Assembly (NCBI GenBank): GCA_965178125.1
Contig: OZ237743.1
Location: 496,001 to 560,000, forward strand
Source of the DNA: Bilabrum cf. latius
Lineage: Eukaryota > Bigyra: Bicosoecida > Bigyra > Bicosoecida
Reading direction: 5' to 3'
DNA length: 64,000 bases
The position numbers and the translations under genes are program-made. Shown here piece by piece: positions 10,838 to 23,400 of the stretch. Each line of letters opens with the position of its first letter. Position 1 is the stretch's first letter. The notes beneath the pieces were generated by a model. The model saw only the letters and a program-made list of their open reading frames with translations, did not search any database and was not told the origin of the DNA.

Positions 10838-13063
10838 ATGGATCTTCGTAGAGTACGGCACGTGTCTCCAGGAAAGGGTTCCTGCTACCAGGATCTCGCT
10901 GTTAGGTTCGATGACGGGGAGTTATCTCCTTCTAGGCTCTTACAGTCCGGGATCGTCTTGCACCGCCGTGAGAACTAGTGATTGCTCTGCTCCTGTGCAC
11001 TTTAAACTCCTCACCAGTTGTAGAGTAGTTTAATTACACGATGTGACATAAGTCTCGCAGACGGCTTCCGGGTGATTGCCTTGGAGACAATTTGCCAGGC
11101 CGTGTCGGTCCCCAGCCACGAGTGCTCTATTAGAGCTCCACAAGTGGTTGCTTTGCCGTAGCTTCCGCCTTTATCAACACCGGGTGGATCGAATAGTTCT
11201 GCATCTGCTCAGTCTGTGAGGCCGCAGCCGTTGCTGGCCCCTCTGTCCGGCCGACGATTGCCAGAGGCAACTGCTGCGCGGCCTGGAGAGGAGTCGTCGC
11301 AGGACTCGAGCATGCCGGCTGGGAAAGACCCGGCCACCGCAAAACCGAGCCTCATCGCCTTGCGACGCATCACAATTGTAGAATCAGGCGAGGGTCAAGC
11401 AGATATGCTAGCCGCAGAGGGACACTTTGCCCGGCTGCGTGCCAGTGGGTACGACCTCGTCGCGCTACAGCCCGCCAGCGAAGCGTCAGCTGTCAAAGCC
11501 GCGCAAGAGGGGTGGGTGGATATCGTAGTCGCATCTACGACCGAGTCTGACGCACCGACTCTCGCCACCTGCCGAGAGAGTGCCAGTGCCAGTGGTACTG
11601 GATCGCGCGGCAGTAGCAGGGGCAGCAAGGCCCATGCAGCCAGCCGCGGGTCCGTGTCTATACGGTGGCACAAGCCATAGCTAGAAGCGATCCTTTAGGC
11701 CGGTGTACCGCTGGAGGCGCGGTATGCACGAGCAATAGCATGCAACGCAGCCCGCGCCGAGCTTCTTTAGCTGCTCGCAAGCTTGCGTCCTCTTGTGCGA
11801 GGCAGGGGTGCGTGCCTCCTTCTCTCCTCTGGGTGCTCCGACGACAGGCTTCTACGGGGTCCTCATGACATCGCTGCGGTGCTGTCTGCGGTCCCTGGGA
11901 CCGGCTTCGGATCTGTGGAGGAATGCCTCAAGGCGCAGTGGCTAGCTCCCGCAGCGCTTCTGCAGGCGGCCGAGCACCGCCGATTCCGGGCGGGGAGGGG
12001 GATCATGGACGTGACTATGCGAAAGCAGGCGGCGGCAAGCCTCAAGCCGGGTCGCAGTCAGTCGGCAGCCATCGGCGGTGCAGCGCTGCCGGGCACAGCT
12101 AAAGCTCGCGTGGTGGAGCGGGGTCAGGCCACCATGGCCGAGCTGGCATCTAGGGAACAAGGCAGCCACTTTGACCAGCTTGCCGCAGAGGCGGCAGAGG
12201 CGTCGTTGTCTGGACCTGCCAGTGGGGCGGGCGCGAGTGCTGCTGCGGGGCCGAGCGGAGGTGACTTACGCAAGGACAGCGGCACATATGGATCGGGCCG
12301 CGGCCGGTCCAAGCTGCAGGGCACGAGCACCGCTCCATGCCCGCATGCTCTGAGTCCGCTGGGCGCTGCTGTGGCAGCAGGGATCATTCAGGGGCGTGTT
12401 TCGCCGTCGACCGCTGCAAGGGGTGCGGTGTCCGTGACTGCGCTCCGTAGGGCCATCGCAGTAGTGGGGCTTGGCGAACCATGGCGGGGTGACGGTGGCA
12501 TGCCCATGTGTGCCAAAGGTGGGGAGAAATTGAGCGTGGGGGATGACAAGGAATAGGTGGCCATGCAATTATCTGATGGACCTATTAGTCGAATCGGGCG
12601 GCCCGCGGACAACCCAGCGAGTGCCGGACAGCAGCTGTCTCGTTCGCAGCGCAGGCGATTAAGGCGCAAGAGGCAACGCCAGGCAGTCCAAGCGGCTGGA
12701 TAGCAACAATCAGGCCGGGAAAAATTGGATTCTAGGGGAGCTGCTGTCCCAACCAAGGACACAGGGGCTGCAAGTGGCTCGGCGGCCATGCAGGATGGTG
12801 ACCCGGATGAGGATGGTGACGACAGCGACGAGAAGGATGCGGGCATGGGAGGGTCTGGCCTTGGCGGCTCGGCTGGAGATGCGGCGCCTGATAGTGGGGG
12901 CCTGGGCAGTCGGCTCAGGGCCATGATCGAGCAGGGCAAGAAGGACGGTACCGTGCGGGGAAGGTCGGGTGCAGTGGAGCGCACTGCCGAAGCTGCGGCG
13001 AAGGGAGACAGCGCCGCGGCGGCGATGCAAGAGGAAACGGGCTTGAAATTCGTAGATTTCTGA
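10838..13063 (+). CDS. RPP30: RNase P/MRP protein subunit p30 (RPP30), with long C-terminal extension
   Basis: CDS is join(10838..10967, 11061..13063), 710 aa, ending in TGA. The ATG follows an in-frame TAA. The join gives LHR-HGFRVIALETI, matching the first strand and helix of the RPP30 TIM-barrel fold. Other family landmarks are YQDLAVRF near the N-terminus, RRITIVE, YDLVALQP, VDIVVAS, GVPLEARYARAI and ACLLLSSG...LRGPHDIAAVL. The protein is an essential subunit of RNase P/MRP for tRNA 5' processing. Six in-frame TAGs occur, three inside the conserved barrel (HKP-TAG-LEAIL-TAG-AGVP and ELL-TAG-LLASL). The family is usually about 270-330 aa; here about 430 extra C-terminal residues are Ala/Gly/Ser- then Gln/Arg- and Asp-rich and end in GLKFVDF. 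The extension stays in frame without TGA or TAA, so a separate downstream gene is unlikely. Confidence 0.88.
10968..11060 (+). other. intron in RPP30 (93 nt)
   Basis: GTGAGA at the donor and CTCGCAG at the acceptor. Removing it fuses two parts of the conserved barrel in frame; without removal the frame hits TGA soon after the donor, and the downstream frame has a TAA inside the intron. Confidence 0.88.
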
Positions 13064-13194
13064 GGCCGAAATGCAACAAAATGGGAAATTCCAAGCGCAC
13101 AAGCCCGGTGCACACGCATCACCACCTAATCCAATTCACGACCCAACGGGTCATCCTCCCTGCCATTGCCCCACAACCCACGACAAACTAATCG

Positions 13195-16100
13195 TCACGC
13201 CGAGTATTCATTGATGTACTCCCGGTGCATGTCAAAGGCAGCCGGCCAATCGATGCCATCGCTGAATCCAGCCCGGCGCGACCTGCCCCTGCGCCTGCGG
13301 GTCGCCTCTTGTTCCCGTTCCCACAGATCCCGCGCCACGGTCTTGTGCAGGAATAGGTCGTCGTGTGCCCAGGCCAGCTCGCGCACGTATCCTTTCTGCA
13401 GCAGCAGCCTGGTCACGCGCGCTCTCTGCTCCATTTCAAAGTTGTGCTCGATGGCGAGGGCACCGAACTGGAACGAGTCGAAGTCGAACTCGCGCAGAAC
13501 CTCCCACTCGAGCCCTTCAATGTCCAGGGACAGAAAGTGGATGAACGGTGGCGCGTTTGCCTCCCGCAGCACGGATTGCAGAGATTTGGCCCTGATCGTC
13601 CCCGCAGAGAAATCCCTAGTCCACTCCACCGGCGTGCCATCCTCGACCATCTTGCCGATCCCTTCCAGCAGCGACGCGTCCATGTACCGAGCCGTCGCAT
13701 TGATCTGATCTCGCATCGCGCCGGAAGGATAGAACATCGCATACTCTTTGTGCTGCTCGCACGAGGTCATGCCAGCCGCCTTCTGCTCTGCAGTGCACTC
13801 AGTGACATCGGGCGGGCCAAGCAGGGCTCGCACGGCATGGCTGCGGGGACGGAAGTGCTAGATGGACTCGATGCACTCTCGGCGAGCCTCCACCAGGACA
13901 CCGCTCCAGTTGTAGTATCGTTCCATCGCAAGCGTGTTGCTGTAGGCAAGTCCGTCAACCGCCCCCGCTTCCACAAAGAAGCCCCCCCGTAGCCCAGGGT
14001 ACACATGTTCCATCACCCAGCGGTCCTGCCAAATCTGTCCTTTCCATGCCGCAGGCGTGACCGCGCTCTTCCAGATGTGCGGGCTGCCGATCGCCCACGG
14101 AGGCACAGACAGGGGGTCGCGCGGGTCGGTCACCTGGCGGCCGGAAGCTGCAGCGGCCCTGAGCCCTTTCGCCTATGATGCCACGGTCAAGGGGTGCACC
14201 TAGCCCGGGACAAGGAAGACACCGTCCTTGGTTGGCCAGCGAGCCTGCAACGGAACCAGCGGGGGTGCCTGAGTCGCCGATGCCTTCCCGTGCTTGCATG
14301 CGTCAAAGCATCGCTACTATGACATCATGCAGCTGAGGTACTCCCCCAGCCTCGTTGCATCTACCGCCGTGCTGATGTCTTCGACACTCGGGACTCTGAG
14401 ATGCTTTGGCACGGGCTCGCCATTCAGCTGAGGTCCATCGGTGGTGGTCAGTAGCGCGTGGCACCGCTCGCTCCTCTTCCGGATAGAGATGTCTTGCATG
14501 GCGGCGTTTAGCTGCTTTGTCTTGGCCTGGTCTCCGTCAGCCTCAAGGGCTCTAGTGATGACTTGGATGGCATCAGACACGATCGAATCCCACAGCGACG
14601 GGTGCGCTAGTCCCGAGGGCTGGTGGGCAGTGAGAAGTGCGTCTGGCTGGGCAGCCTTCCTCGCGATTGAGGTCCCGAAGATCGCCAGCTCATTCGCAGC
14701 TGCCACTCTTCTTGCGGCGAGCGAGCCTGCTGGTTTCAAATCACCGCGACTGGCCTTGCTCTCCGCCTCTTCAGCATCCGTGCTGTCCTTCAGCATCCGC
14801 GGGACCAGGGCCTCGTTGTCCTCCGGGGTACCGGTCCAGGCGGCCGTCGCAACGAGCGCCGCCAGTGCCCTCTCTACCCCGCTGGTGTCATCAGGGGCAA
14901 CCACGTGCTGGTGTTCACGCAAGGGATAGGATGAATACGTCTCGTAGCGTTCCATTGCGATCGTCCTGAAAAGAAGCGCGGCCGCTCCTGGGGCAGCCGT
15001 CACCCTGCTGAGGAGTCGGGCGGCAGGGTCGATTGGCCCCTGATACCGGCTGCTGGGGCTGTCCACGCCCTGCTGGATGTACTCAAAATACGACTCAATG
15101 ACGCGATCGTCCCCCACCACTCTAGTCGGGTCATTGGTCTTGCCCCCCGGCCTGGGCACGACCAGGTTGTGCTCTCCCTTGCCCTGAGATGCCCTCCTCC
15201 TCTCTAGCAGTCTGCTCTGCCTCGCGCCCCTCAGCTTGTCCCACCGCTGAGACACGATTTCACGGATGCGAGACCCAGACAGCTGCCCGTTTGCCTCCTA
15301 TGCCTCGCGCAGGGTCATCGCAAGGTCTCTGAGAGAGTCGCTGTCGCTGCGTGTCGTGCGCGTGACAGGCACAGCCGAGTCCACTAGATCAAGGAAGGCG
15401 TCAAGCGGGTTGTAAGCACCCTTGACGATTCCGATGCGGGCTGCAGATGCAAGGGCTGCAGCGAGAGGGGATGATACATTAAACACTCGGGGTCTCGAGT
15501 TGAGCACGCTCTGCATTGCGACGAGGGCGGGCCGGCGCGCGGGCCGAGAGCCTCCTTGCTGCTGTGCCTCCATGAACTGGGCGCTGAGACTGGACTGCGG
15601 GCGGTCCAGCGCCCGTCTGTACTCCGGAGACACAAGGGTTTTAGAGAATCCTGATGGATCCGCGTACTCAGGATTCGCCACATGAGACCCGTCGATGGCC
15701 TGGCCGGATTCGCTCAGCGAAGGGCCCTCCAGCTCCGGCGGAAAAACCAATGCAGGTTCCATTTCGATCATGCACGGAGTACACGAGCCATAGTGTGTGG
15801 CATGTCCAACATATGCCGAGATAGCCCACACCGGTGCAATCGGCAAGCAGCTCGCAAGCAGATTAGTCTTCGACGCTGCGCTGCACACATTCTCGTAGTC
15901 TTCGACGACCGCGTCCTTGGCTGCACGTGCAGCGCTTTCCGACAAGTCCAACGAATATCGAAATGCAGGCTGAACCGACCCGGAGAGCACGTTTCGAATT
16001 CCAACAAGCCCTGCTGCCGACTGCGATCCATGGTTCTGGGTGACCCCAGCCAGCTACTGGATCGCAGCTTGCTGTGCTAAAAACCTTCCATCCGACTGGT

Positions 16101-16284
16101 AGGTACTGTGCTATACTGCACCTGTAGCCTGGGTGGCATCATACTGATGCCAGTAGATCTCGGTATCAAAATCGTTGCTCGCAGAAGCGTGATCATTCGC
16201 ACCGGAGGCAATGATCAACTTAGCATGCGTAATTTCCTACAACAGACAAGCTGCAACAGCAACATATGATAGAATAGTACGCAT
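13195..16284 (-). CDS. secreted/Golgi FkbM-type methyltransferase, copy 1
   Basis: 1,029 aa ending in TGA, with nine in-frame TAGs. The start MRTILSYVAVAACLL-TAG-EITHA looks like a signal peptide or anchor, placing it in the secretory pathway. The N-terminal 700 residues are unrecognised. The C-terminal 280 carry the SAM-dependent FkbM fold: FFVEAGAVDGLAYSNT, a WSGVLVEARREC strand, FIHFLSLDIEGLEWEVL and a long Arg-rich tail. FkbM enzymes are O-methyltransferases, commonly acting on sugars or other small molecules; the substrate here is unknown. One TAG lies inside the fold (ECIESI-TAG-HFRPRS), where the enzyme would be cut in half under the standard code. Two consecutive TAGs at 14314-14319 are TAG-CAG in the second copy. 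Downstream it converges on RPP30 with a 131-bp gap. Confidence 0.8.
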
Positions 16285-16341
16285 GACCAGAAAATTTGTG
16301 GAATGACAGGGGTTTGTACAGGACAACACGCGCTCAATCCA

Positions 16342-16842
16342 GTTAACAGAGAGAGACGATATTGATATGAGAGTGAGAGACAATGGAGGTGTTGCACGAC
16401 GCCCGCGGCGTGAGGTGCTTGCACCTTTTAGGCTGAGGTCGCGCGCTGGGCACAGCGCTCGGGCGAGTAGACACGTCGTGGGGCGTGATTCAGGTGAGGG
16501 AAAAGGGGGGTGGGTGGAATGGAGGAAAGGTGGACCAGGTGGACAAGGTGGACGGGGTGCATGAAGCGGGAGGCACAGACAGGGCAGGAATGTGGGAAGG
16601 GGGTGGTGAGGACCGGAGGGGTTCCGGATTAGAATGGGGGTTAGGAGAGGATACAATCTCCCAATCCAGATGCCGTCATCGGAAGCATCGGCAGTCACAA
16701 ATAAGTCGGACGAGGCGCTGCAGCCGTAGGCGACAAGAGAGCGAGTTGGAGCACTCTGAATTGTGACCAAGTGTGACTGATAGCGAGACAAGAAGTGCTG
16801 TGTACAGTGTGTGATCTCAGCAATTCAATACCAGAAAATCCA
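16342..16842. mobile_element. ~0.5 kb insertion flanked by AATCCA direct repeats
   Basis: Compared with the right-hand copy, the 5' flank of the left FkbM gene is split here. AATCCA is present once at the empty site (20343-20350 area) but on both sides of the insert (16336-16341 and 16837-16842), as expected for a 6-bp target-site duplication. The insert is about 495 bp, purine-rich on the plus strand, with no convincing ORF and no inverted termini I can see. A small non-autonomous element is the best reading. Confidence 0.6.
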
Positions 16843-16897
16843 CTGGTGCCTCGGCCGCGCGTTGAATGCAATAACCGGAACTTCGTTGAAACGCCAC

Positions 16898-17133
16898 TGG
16901 CACTGGTTGGGTGATCCGATCCCCCTGATCCAAGTCACTCGTCACACAAATGCCCAAACCCCCGCCAGCCGGCCTGTGCCTCCCCCTTCTAATCCGCCGT
17001 ATCAGCCCTTTGACCCCACCACTCATCTTCTCCTCCACAACTTCCTCCCCACTTGGTGAACCGCCGCCCCCTCCTCTCTGCTTTGGCCCCCCGCCCATCC
17101 CTTGCCCTCTCTCTCTGCTCCGCAACCCCCCCG
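16898..17133. other. unique spacer between the duplicated units
   Basis: A C-rich plus strand with pyrimidine runs and no gene I can support. It separates the two tandem units and may contain 3' UTR and terminator sequence of copy 2. Confidence 0.4.
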
Positions 17134-20100
17134 AATCCTATTCACGACCCAACGGGTCATCCTCCCTGCCATTGCCCCACAACCCACGACAAACTAATCG
17201 TCACGCCGAGTATTCATTGATGTACTCCCGGTGCATGTCAAAGGCAGCCGGCCAATCGATGCCATCGCTGAATCCAGCCCGGCGCGACCTGCCCCTGCGC
17301 CTGCGGGTCGCCTCTTGTTCCCGTTCCCACAGATCCCGCGCCACGGTCTTGTGCAGGAATAGGTCGTCGTGTGCCCAGGCCAGCTCGCGCACGTATCCTT
17401 TCTGCAGCAGCAGCCTGGTCACGCGCGCTCTCTGCTCCATTTCAAAGTTGTGCTCGATGGCGAGGGCACCGAACTGGAACGAGTCGAAGTCGAACTCGCG
17501 CAGAACCTCCCACTCGAGCCCTTCAATGTCCAGGGACAGAAAGTGGATGAACGGTGGCGCGTTTGCCTCCCGCAGCACGGATTGCAGAGATTTGGCCCTG
17601 ATCGTCCCCGCAGAGAAATCCCTAGTCCACTCCACCGGCGTGCCATCCTCGACCATCTTGCCGATCCCTTCCAGCAGCGACGCGTCCATGTACCGAGCCG
17701 TCGCATTGATCTGATCTCGCATCGCGCCGGAAGGATAGAACATCGCATACTCTTTGTGCTGCTCGCACGAGGTCATGCCAGCCGCCTTCTGCTCTGCAGT
17801 GCACTCAGTGACATCGGGCGGGCCAAGCAGGGCTCGCACGGCATGGCTGCGGGGACGGAAGTGCTAGATGGACTCGATGCACTCTCGGCGAGCCTCCACC
17901 AGGACACCGCTCCAGTTGTAGTATCGTTCCATCGCAAGCGTGTTGCTGTAGGCAAGGCCGTCAACCGCCCCCGCTTCCACAAAGAAGCCCCCCCGTAGCC
18001 CAGGGTACACATGTTCCATCACCCAGCGGTCCTGCCAAATCTGTCCTTTCCATGCCGCAGGCGTGACCGCGCTCTTCCAGATGTGCGGGCTGCCGATCGC
18101 CCACGGAGGCACAGACAGGGGGTCGCGCGGGTCGGTCACCTGGCGGCCGGAAGCTGCAGCGGCCCTGAGCCCTTTCGCCTATGATGCCACGGTCAAGGGG
18201 TGCACCTAGCCCGGGACAAGGAAGACACCGTCCTTGGTTGGCCAGCGAGCCTGCAACGGAACCAGCGGGGGTGCCTGAGTCGCCGATGCCTTCCCGTGCT
18301 TGCATGCGTCAAAGCATCGCTGCTATGACATCATGCAGCTGAGGTACTCCCCCAGCCTCGTTGCATCTACCGCCGTGCTGATGTTTTCGACACTCGGGAC
18401 TCTGAGATGCTTTGGCACGGGCTCGCCATTCAGCTGAGGTCCATCGGTGGTGGTCAGTAGCGCGTGGCACCGCTCGCTCCTCTTCCGGATAGAGATGTCT
18501 TGCATGGCGGCGTTTAGCTGCTTTGTCTTGGCCTGGTCTCCGTCAGCCTCAAGGGCTCTAGTGATGACTTGGATGGCATCAGACACGATCGAATCCCACA
18601 GCGACGGGTGCGCTAGTCCCGAGGGCTGGTAGGCAGTGAGAAGTGCGTCTGGCTGGGCAGCCTTCCTCGCGATTGAGGTCCCGAAGATCGCCAGCTCATT
18701 CGCAGCTGCCACTCTTCTTGCGGCGAGCGAGCCTGCTGGTTTCAAATCACCGCGGCTGGCCTTGCTCTCCGCCTCTTCAGCATCCGTGCTGTCCTTCAGC
18801 ATCCGCGGGACCAGGGCCTCGTTGTCCTCCGGGGTACCGGTCCAGGCGGCCGTCGCAACGAGCGCCGCCAGTGCCCTCTCTACCCCGCTGGTGTCATCAG
18901 GGGCAACCACGTGCTGGTGTTCACGCAAGGGATAGGATGAATACGTCTCGTAGCGTTCCATTGCGATCGTCCTGAAAAGAAGCGCGGCCGCTCCTGGGGC
19001 AGCCGTCACCCTGCTGAGGAGTCGGGCGGCAGGGTCGATTGGCCCCTGATACCGGCTGCTGGGGCTGTCCACGCCCTGCTGGATGTACTCAAAATACGAC
19101 TCAATGACGCGATCGTCCCCCACCACTCTAGTCGGGTCATTGGTCTTGCCCCCCGGCCTGGGCACGACCAGGTTGTGCTCTCCCTTGCCCTGTGATGCCC
19201 TCCTCCTCTCTAGCAGTCTGCTCTGCCTCGCGCCCCTCAGCTTGTCCCACCGCTGAGACACGATTTCACGGATGCGAGACCCAGACAACTGCCCGTTTGC
19301 CTCCTATGCCTCGCGCAGGGTCATCGCAAGGTCTCTGAGTGAGTCGCTGTCGCTGCGTGTCGTGCGCGTGACAGGCACAGCCGAGTCCACTAGATCAAGG
19401 AAGGCGTCAAGCGGGTTGTAAGCACCCTTGACGATTCCGATGCGGGCTGCAGATGCAAGGGCTGCAGCGAGAGGGGATGATACATTAAACACTCGGGGTC
19501 TCGAGTTGAGCACGCTCTGCATTGCGACGAGGGCGGGCCGGCGCGCGGGCCGAGAGCCTCCTTGCTGCTGTGCCTCCATGAACTGGGCGCTGAGACTGGA
19601 CTGCGGGCGGTCCAGCGCCCGTCTGTACTCCGGAGACACAAGGGTTTTAGAGAATCCTGATGGATCCGCGTACTCAGGATTCGCCACATGAGACCCGTCG
19701 ATGGCCTGACCGGATTCGCTCAGCGAAGGGCCCTCCAGCTCCGGCGGAAAAACCAATGCAGGTTCCATTTCGTTCATGCACGGAGTACACGAGCCATAGT
19801 GTGTGGCATGTCCAACATATGCCGAGATAGCCCACACCGGTGCAATCGGCAAGCAGCTCGCAAGCAGATTAGTCTTCGACGCTGCGCTGCACACATTCTC
19901 GTAGTCTTCGACGACCGCGTCCTTGGCTGCACGTGCAGCGCTTTCCGACAAGTCCAACGAATATCGAAATGCAGGCTGAACCGACCCGGAGAGCACGTTT
20001 CGAATTCCAACAAGCCCTGCTGCCGACTGCGATCCATGGTTCTGAGTGACCCCAGCCAGCTACTGGATCGCAGCTTGCTGTGCTAAAAACCTTCCATCCG

Positions 20101-20405
20101 ACTGATAGGTACTGTGCTATACTGCACCTGTAGCCTGGGTGGCATCATACTGATGCCAGTATGCGATCTCGGTATCAAAATCGCTGCTCGCAGAAGCGTG
20201 ATCATTCGCACCGGAGGCAATGATCAACTTAGCATGCGTAATTTCCTACAACAGACAAGCTGCAACAGCAACATATGATAGAATAGTACGCATGACCAGA
20301 AAATTTGTGGAATGACAGGGGTTTGTACAGGACAACACGCGTTCAATCCACTGGTGCCTCGGCCGCGCGTTGAAAGCAATAACCGGAACTTCTTTGAAAC
20401 GCCAC
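17134..20405. repeat. tandem duplication, right copy
   Basis: Direct repeat of 13128-16897 without the insertion. Its end (gaaacgccac) matches the sequence just right of the insertion in the left copy, which fixes both breakpoints. Confidence 0.9.
17201..20293 (-). CDS. secreted/Golgi FkbM-type methyltransferase, copy 2
   Basis: 1,030 aa ending in TGA; one residue longer than copy 1 because of a 3-bp in-frame difference near 20160. Signal-anchor start and FkbM motifs are as in copy 1. Differences are few and mostly silent or conservative (for example His to Tyr near 18630 and Glu-Asp to Glu-Asn near 18385). At 18320-18322 it has CAG where copy 1 has TAG; the eight other TAGs are conserved. 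Retained frame in both copies argues that both are functional and that TAG is a sense codon. Confidence 0.8.
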
Positions 20406-20457
20406 CACGAGTCCGTTCTTGCTCTCTCCCGTGTCGCTATGCAGCATATAACGAGCT

Positions 20458-23400
20458 TCAGCTGAAGTCGCAGGAATACTTGACCGATGTTTTCCCCTTC
20501 TTTACCTTGAGCTTCTGTACAGTGATCCTGCACGCCAGTGCGCCAGATGGTTCCGACTCACCGGGTCCGGTCAAGGCACGAAAGGCCGCCGCAGTAGGCA
20601 CGTGCGTCCCGCCGCATGGACACCCGTTCGAGCTGCTTCCAATGCATACCACCCTGCACGGCCTGTCCTGCGGCAAGTGAGCGCAATCGTCGGCCCCGAG
20701 GCCCACCGCAGCCAGCGCGGCACCGTCCCTTGGATCTACGAGAAGGTCTCGAGTGAGCGCTCCTGCCTCTGCCGCGAAACTCAGCTCGCGGTTCAGCGCA
20801 TCAATGAGCGGTTTCCGCATGGGTGCGGGCACCGCCCCCTGGTACTCAACGAAAGGACCGTCTTCGAAATGATACCCCTTGCCGGGCCGGAGCCCCATGC
20901 CCCTATCAGCGGGCGCCCCCTCGATCGCCTTGCCGTCCACCGGTGGAGCCTGCAGCATGCCCAGCACGCCCATGCAATGGTCTAGCAAGTGACCCCCACT
21001 GTGCAGCAGCATGGCAGACCGCCGACGCCGCACTCCCACGCTCTGCCACACCCCGAGGTTGTCCACCAGGAGAAGTGGGAGGCAGCTGTCGATGGGGTCG
21101 CACGGTGTGGCGCTTTCGGAGCCTGGGCCTTCCAACACCCCAGCGGAAAGTAGGTCACCGCCCGCCTTGTCGCCTGTTCCGTCCATCGCCTCACTAACGC
21201 GCAGTGCCGCTTTGGCTGGCTCCATTTCCCGCACGATGGTAGGTGACTGGCACCACAGCAAGATGCAGCCAGTCAGAGCGTCATCAGCTCCTGCCCCGGG
21301 CTTGCGGGACGCCAACACCGGTAGCACCAAAGTTGTCCTGGGATCCGCACCCCCTTCAAGAGGCATGGCCACTGCAATCGCACCGACGTCAGAAGGCTGG
21401 CCCCCACCCTGTGGGTGGAAGACCGTGGCACTCAGCACCACGCAGAGCTCCGCACCATCGATTGGGCATGCGCCTGCATCCAGCAGCTTTTCGCCCTTTC
21501 CTTTAGCCAAGGAGAGCACTGTACGCGAATCCCCGCTCCCTTCTTTGACTGGTTCCGCGCGCTTGACGAGGCCGGCAGCCAGCACGCATGGAATGGCTCC
21601 CAGGCGATCATCGCCCTCGTCCTGTACAACCTCCGTGCCCTCGCTCACCCCGCTTGTGTCGTGCAAGCTTGGCACGAGGGCCAGCAGCCGCTCGCTGCTG
21701 AGACTGCCATCCGAACCAAGATCAACGCTGCAGTTGCGACCCGCCTCCATGTACACTGGCCGGGTCGACGGCAACTCCGGTGCTGCCGGACCTGCCTCGG
21801 CATCGGACGGCTCGTCTTGTGAACGGCTCGGGTCTGCTGCACCGGTGCCACTGGCAGCTGCCGTGCTACTTGCACTTGGGCTGCTTTCCGTGCTATCCAC
21901 ACGCGGGGCAGCGAGCGATGCCCCGCGGACGGCAATGCCTTTAAGGTCGTCCAGCTCTGCACGCGATAGAGCCCTCGGTACAGCATCACCTCGTATCGCC
22001 CCGGGGTACTCCGTGAGCTCCCTGCCGCGGGCCACCGCTGCCACCAACGATGCAACCGCCGTGAGGATGTCAGAATCCGTTGTAAATCGGCCGCAAGACA
22101 GCCGGATGGTGCTTGCAGCCGCGCCGTCTGGGATCTGCATGGCCTCGAGAACGTGGCTCTTCTTGACTTCAGTCGATGGGCCCGCCGCTTCCGTGGACCC
22201 CGCGGCTGCTTCAGCCTCACTGCCACGGGAAGATTCAGGTTCAGAGCTGTGGCAGGCCGCCCCTGCGCTGGCCGCGACGATATCGTGCACCGCGTGAAGC
22301 AGGCAGGAAGAACGCAGGCCAAGCAGAGCTACGCTGAGGGTGTTTGGCAGGATCTGCCCCGGTGATTTCGGGCCGTGCACCATTACGCCGGCGGCCTTCA
22401 GCTGATCCTGCGAGGGGTTTCCCAGCAGCGCTGCCATGGCTGCTTCTCCTTCGGCGGGAAATGCCGCGGGGTCCATCGAGGTGTAGTAGCTGGAGCTGGA
22501 GCTGGCCGGTCCACCCTATGAGGATGCTGCGACTGCGGCCGCAGCGGCGCGGCGGAGGGACCCGGGGGGAGGGCTGGCCTCGCGGTGGTCCTACGGGAGT
22601 ACCTTGAGCCATTCCCGGCAGCAATTGATGGCAACCTGCGCGGCGATTCGCCAAGCAGGCATTCCATCCACCTCTTGCCCCTCGCGCACTGAGCCCGAGG
22701 CGGCAGGCTGCTCCCCAAGCCCCGCCACCAGCCCACGCATCAGTGCCCAGCGAAGCCGCCTGCAGTGCCACACGTCCTTGGCGAGCTCGTCGCTCGCAAT
22801 CGCGGCGGCTTCTCCAAGGCCCGCGATGAGTGCCACGTTTTCCGTCCCCGCTCTCCGACCGTCTTCCTGCCCACCACCGAAGAAGAGCGGCCGCAGGGGC
22901 GGCTGCGGTTCGGACCCTCGCGATGGTTCGCTTCCAGCTTGCACGCCCCACTTGTGGTACAGTGCGCCAACTCCCTTGGTGCTATAGCACTTGTGACCCG
23001 CCAATGTCAGGTAGTCACAGCCAAGGGCCGCCACGTCAATCGGAGCTTTACCGAAGGCTTGGGATGCGTCGACGTGCACGGAAACTGCATGACCGGCCTC
23101 TTTCGAGCGGAGTTCTCGAACTATCTCAGATATAGGCTGCAAGGCTCCCGACTCGTTGTTTGCCAGCATGATGAAGATGCCTACTGTTTCGGGCCGCACT
23201 GCAGCCATGACCGCGTCGACTTTGACTTGCCCAGACTCGTCGCACGGGACGACAGTTACGGAATGTGCACCCTTGCTCGAGTTAACTATGTGCTCTATCG
23301 TCCTGTGAACCGCTACATGCTCTATAGAGGTCATGATGAAGTGTGAGCTGGACCGCCTCTCAGACACAACCTATGCCACCCAGGCGATCGATTCTGTGCC

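Larger units (their letters stand above)
13128..16897. repeat. tandem duplication, left copy
   Basis: Direct repeat partner of 17134-20405, offset 4,006 bp across the gene. It covers the whole FkbM gene, its 3' flank and about 110 bp of shared 5' flank, interrupted by the insertion at 16342-16842. Only a handful of substitutions separate the copies over 3 kb. Confidence 0.9.

Noticed and set aside
16342-16842. Gene inside the insertion
   Set aside because: Short frames there are low-complexity, differ on each strand and match no family.
21011-22297. Plus-strand 428-codon ORF
   Set aside because: Antisense shadow of the lyase-AlaX gene, whose conserved motifs are on the minus strand.
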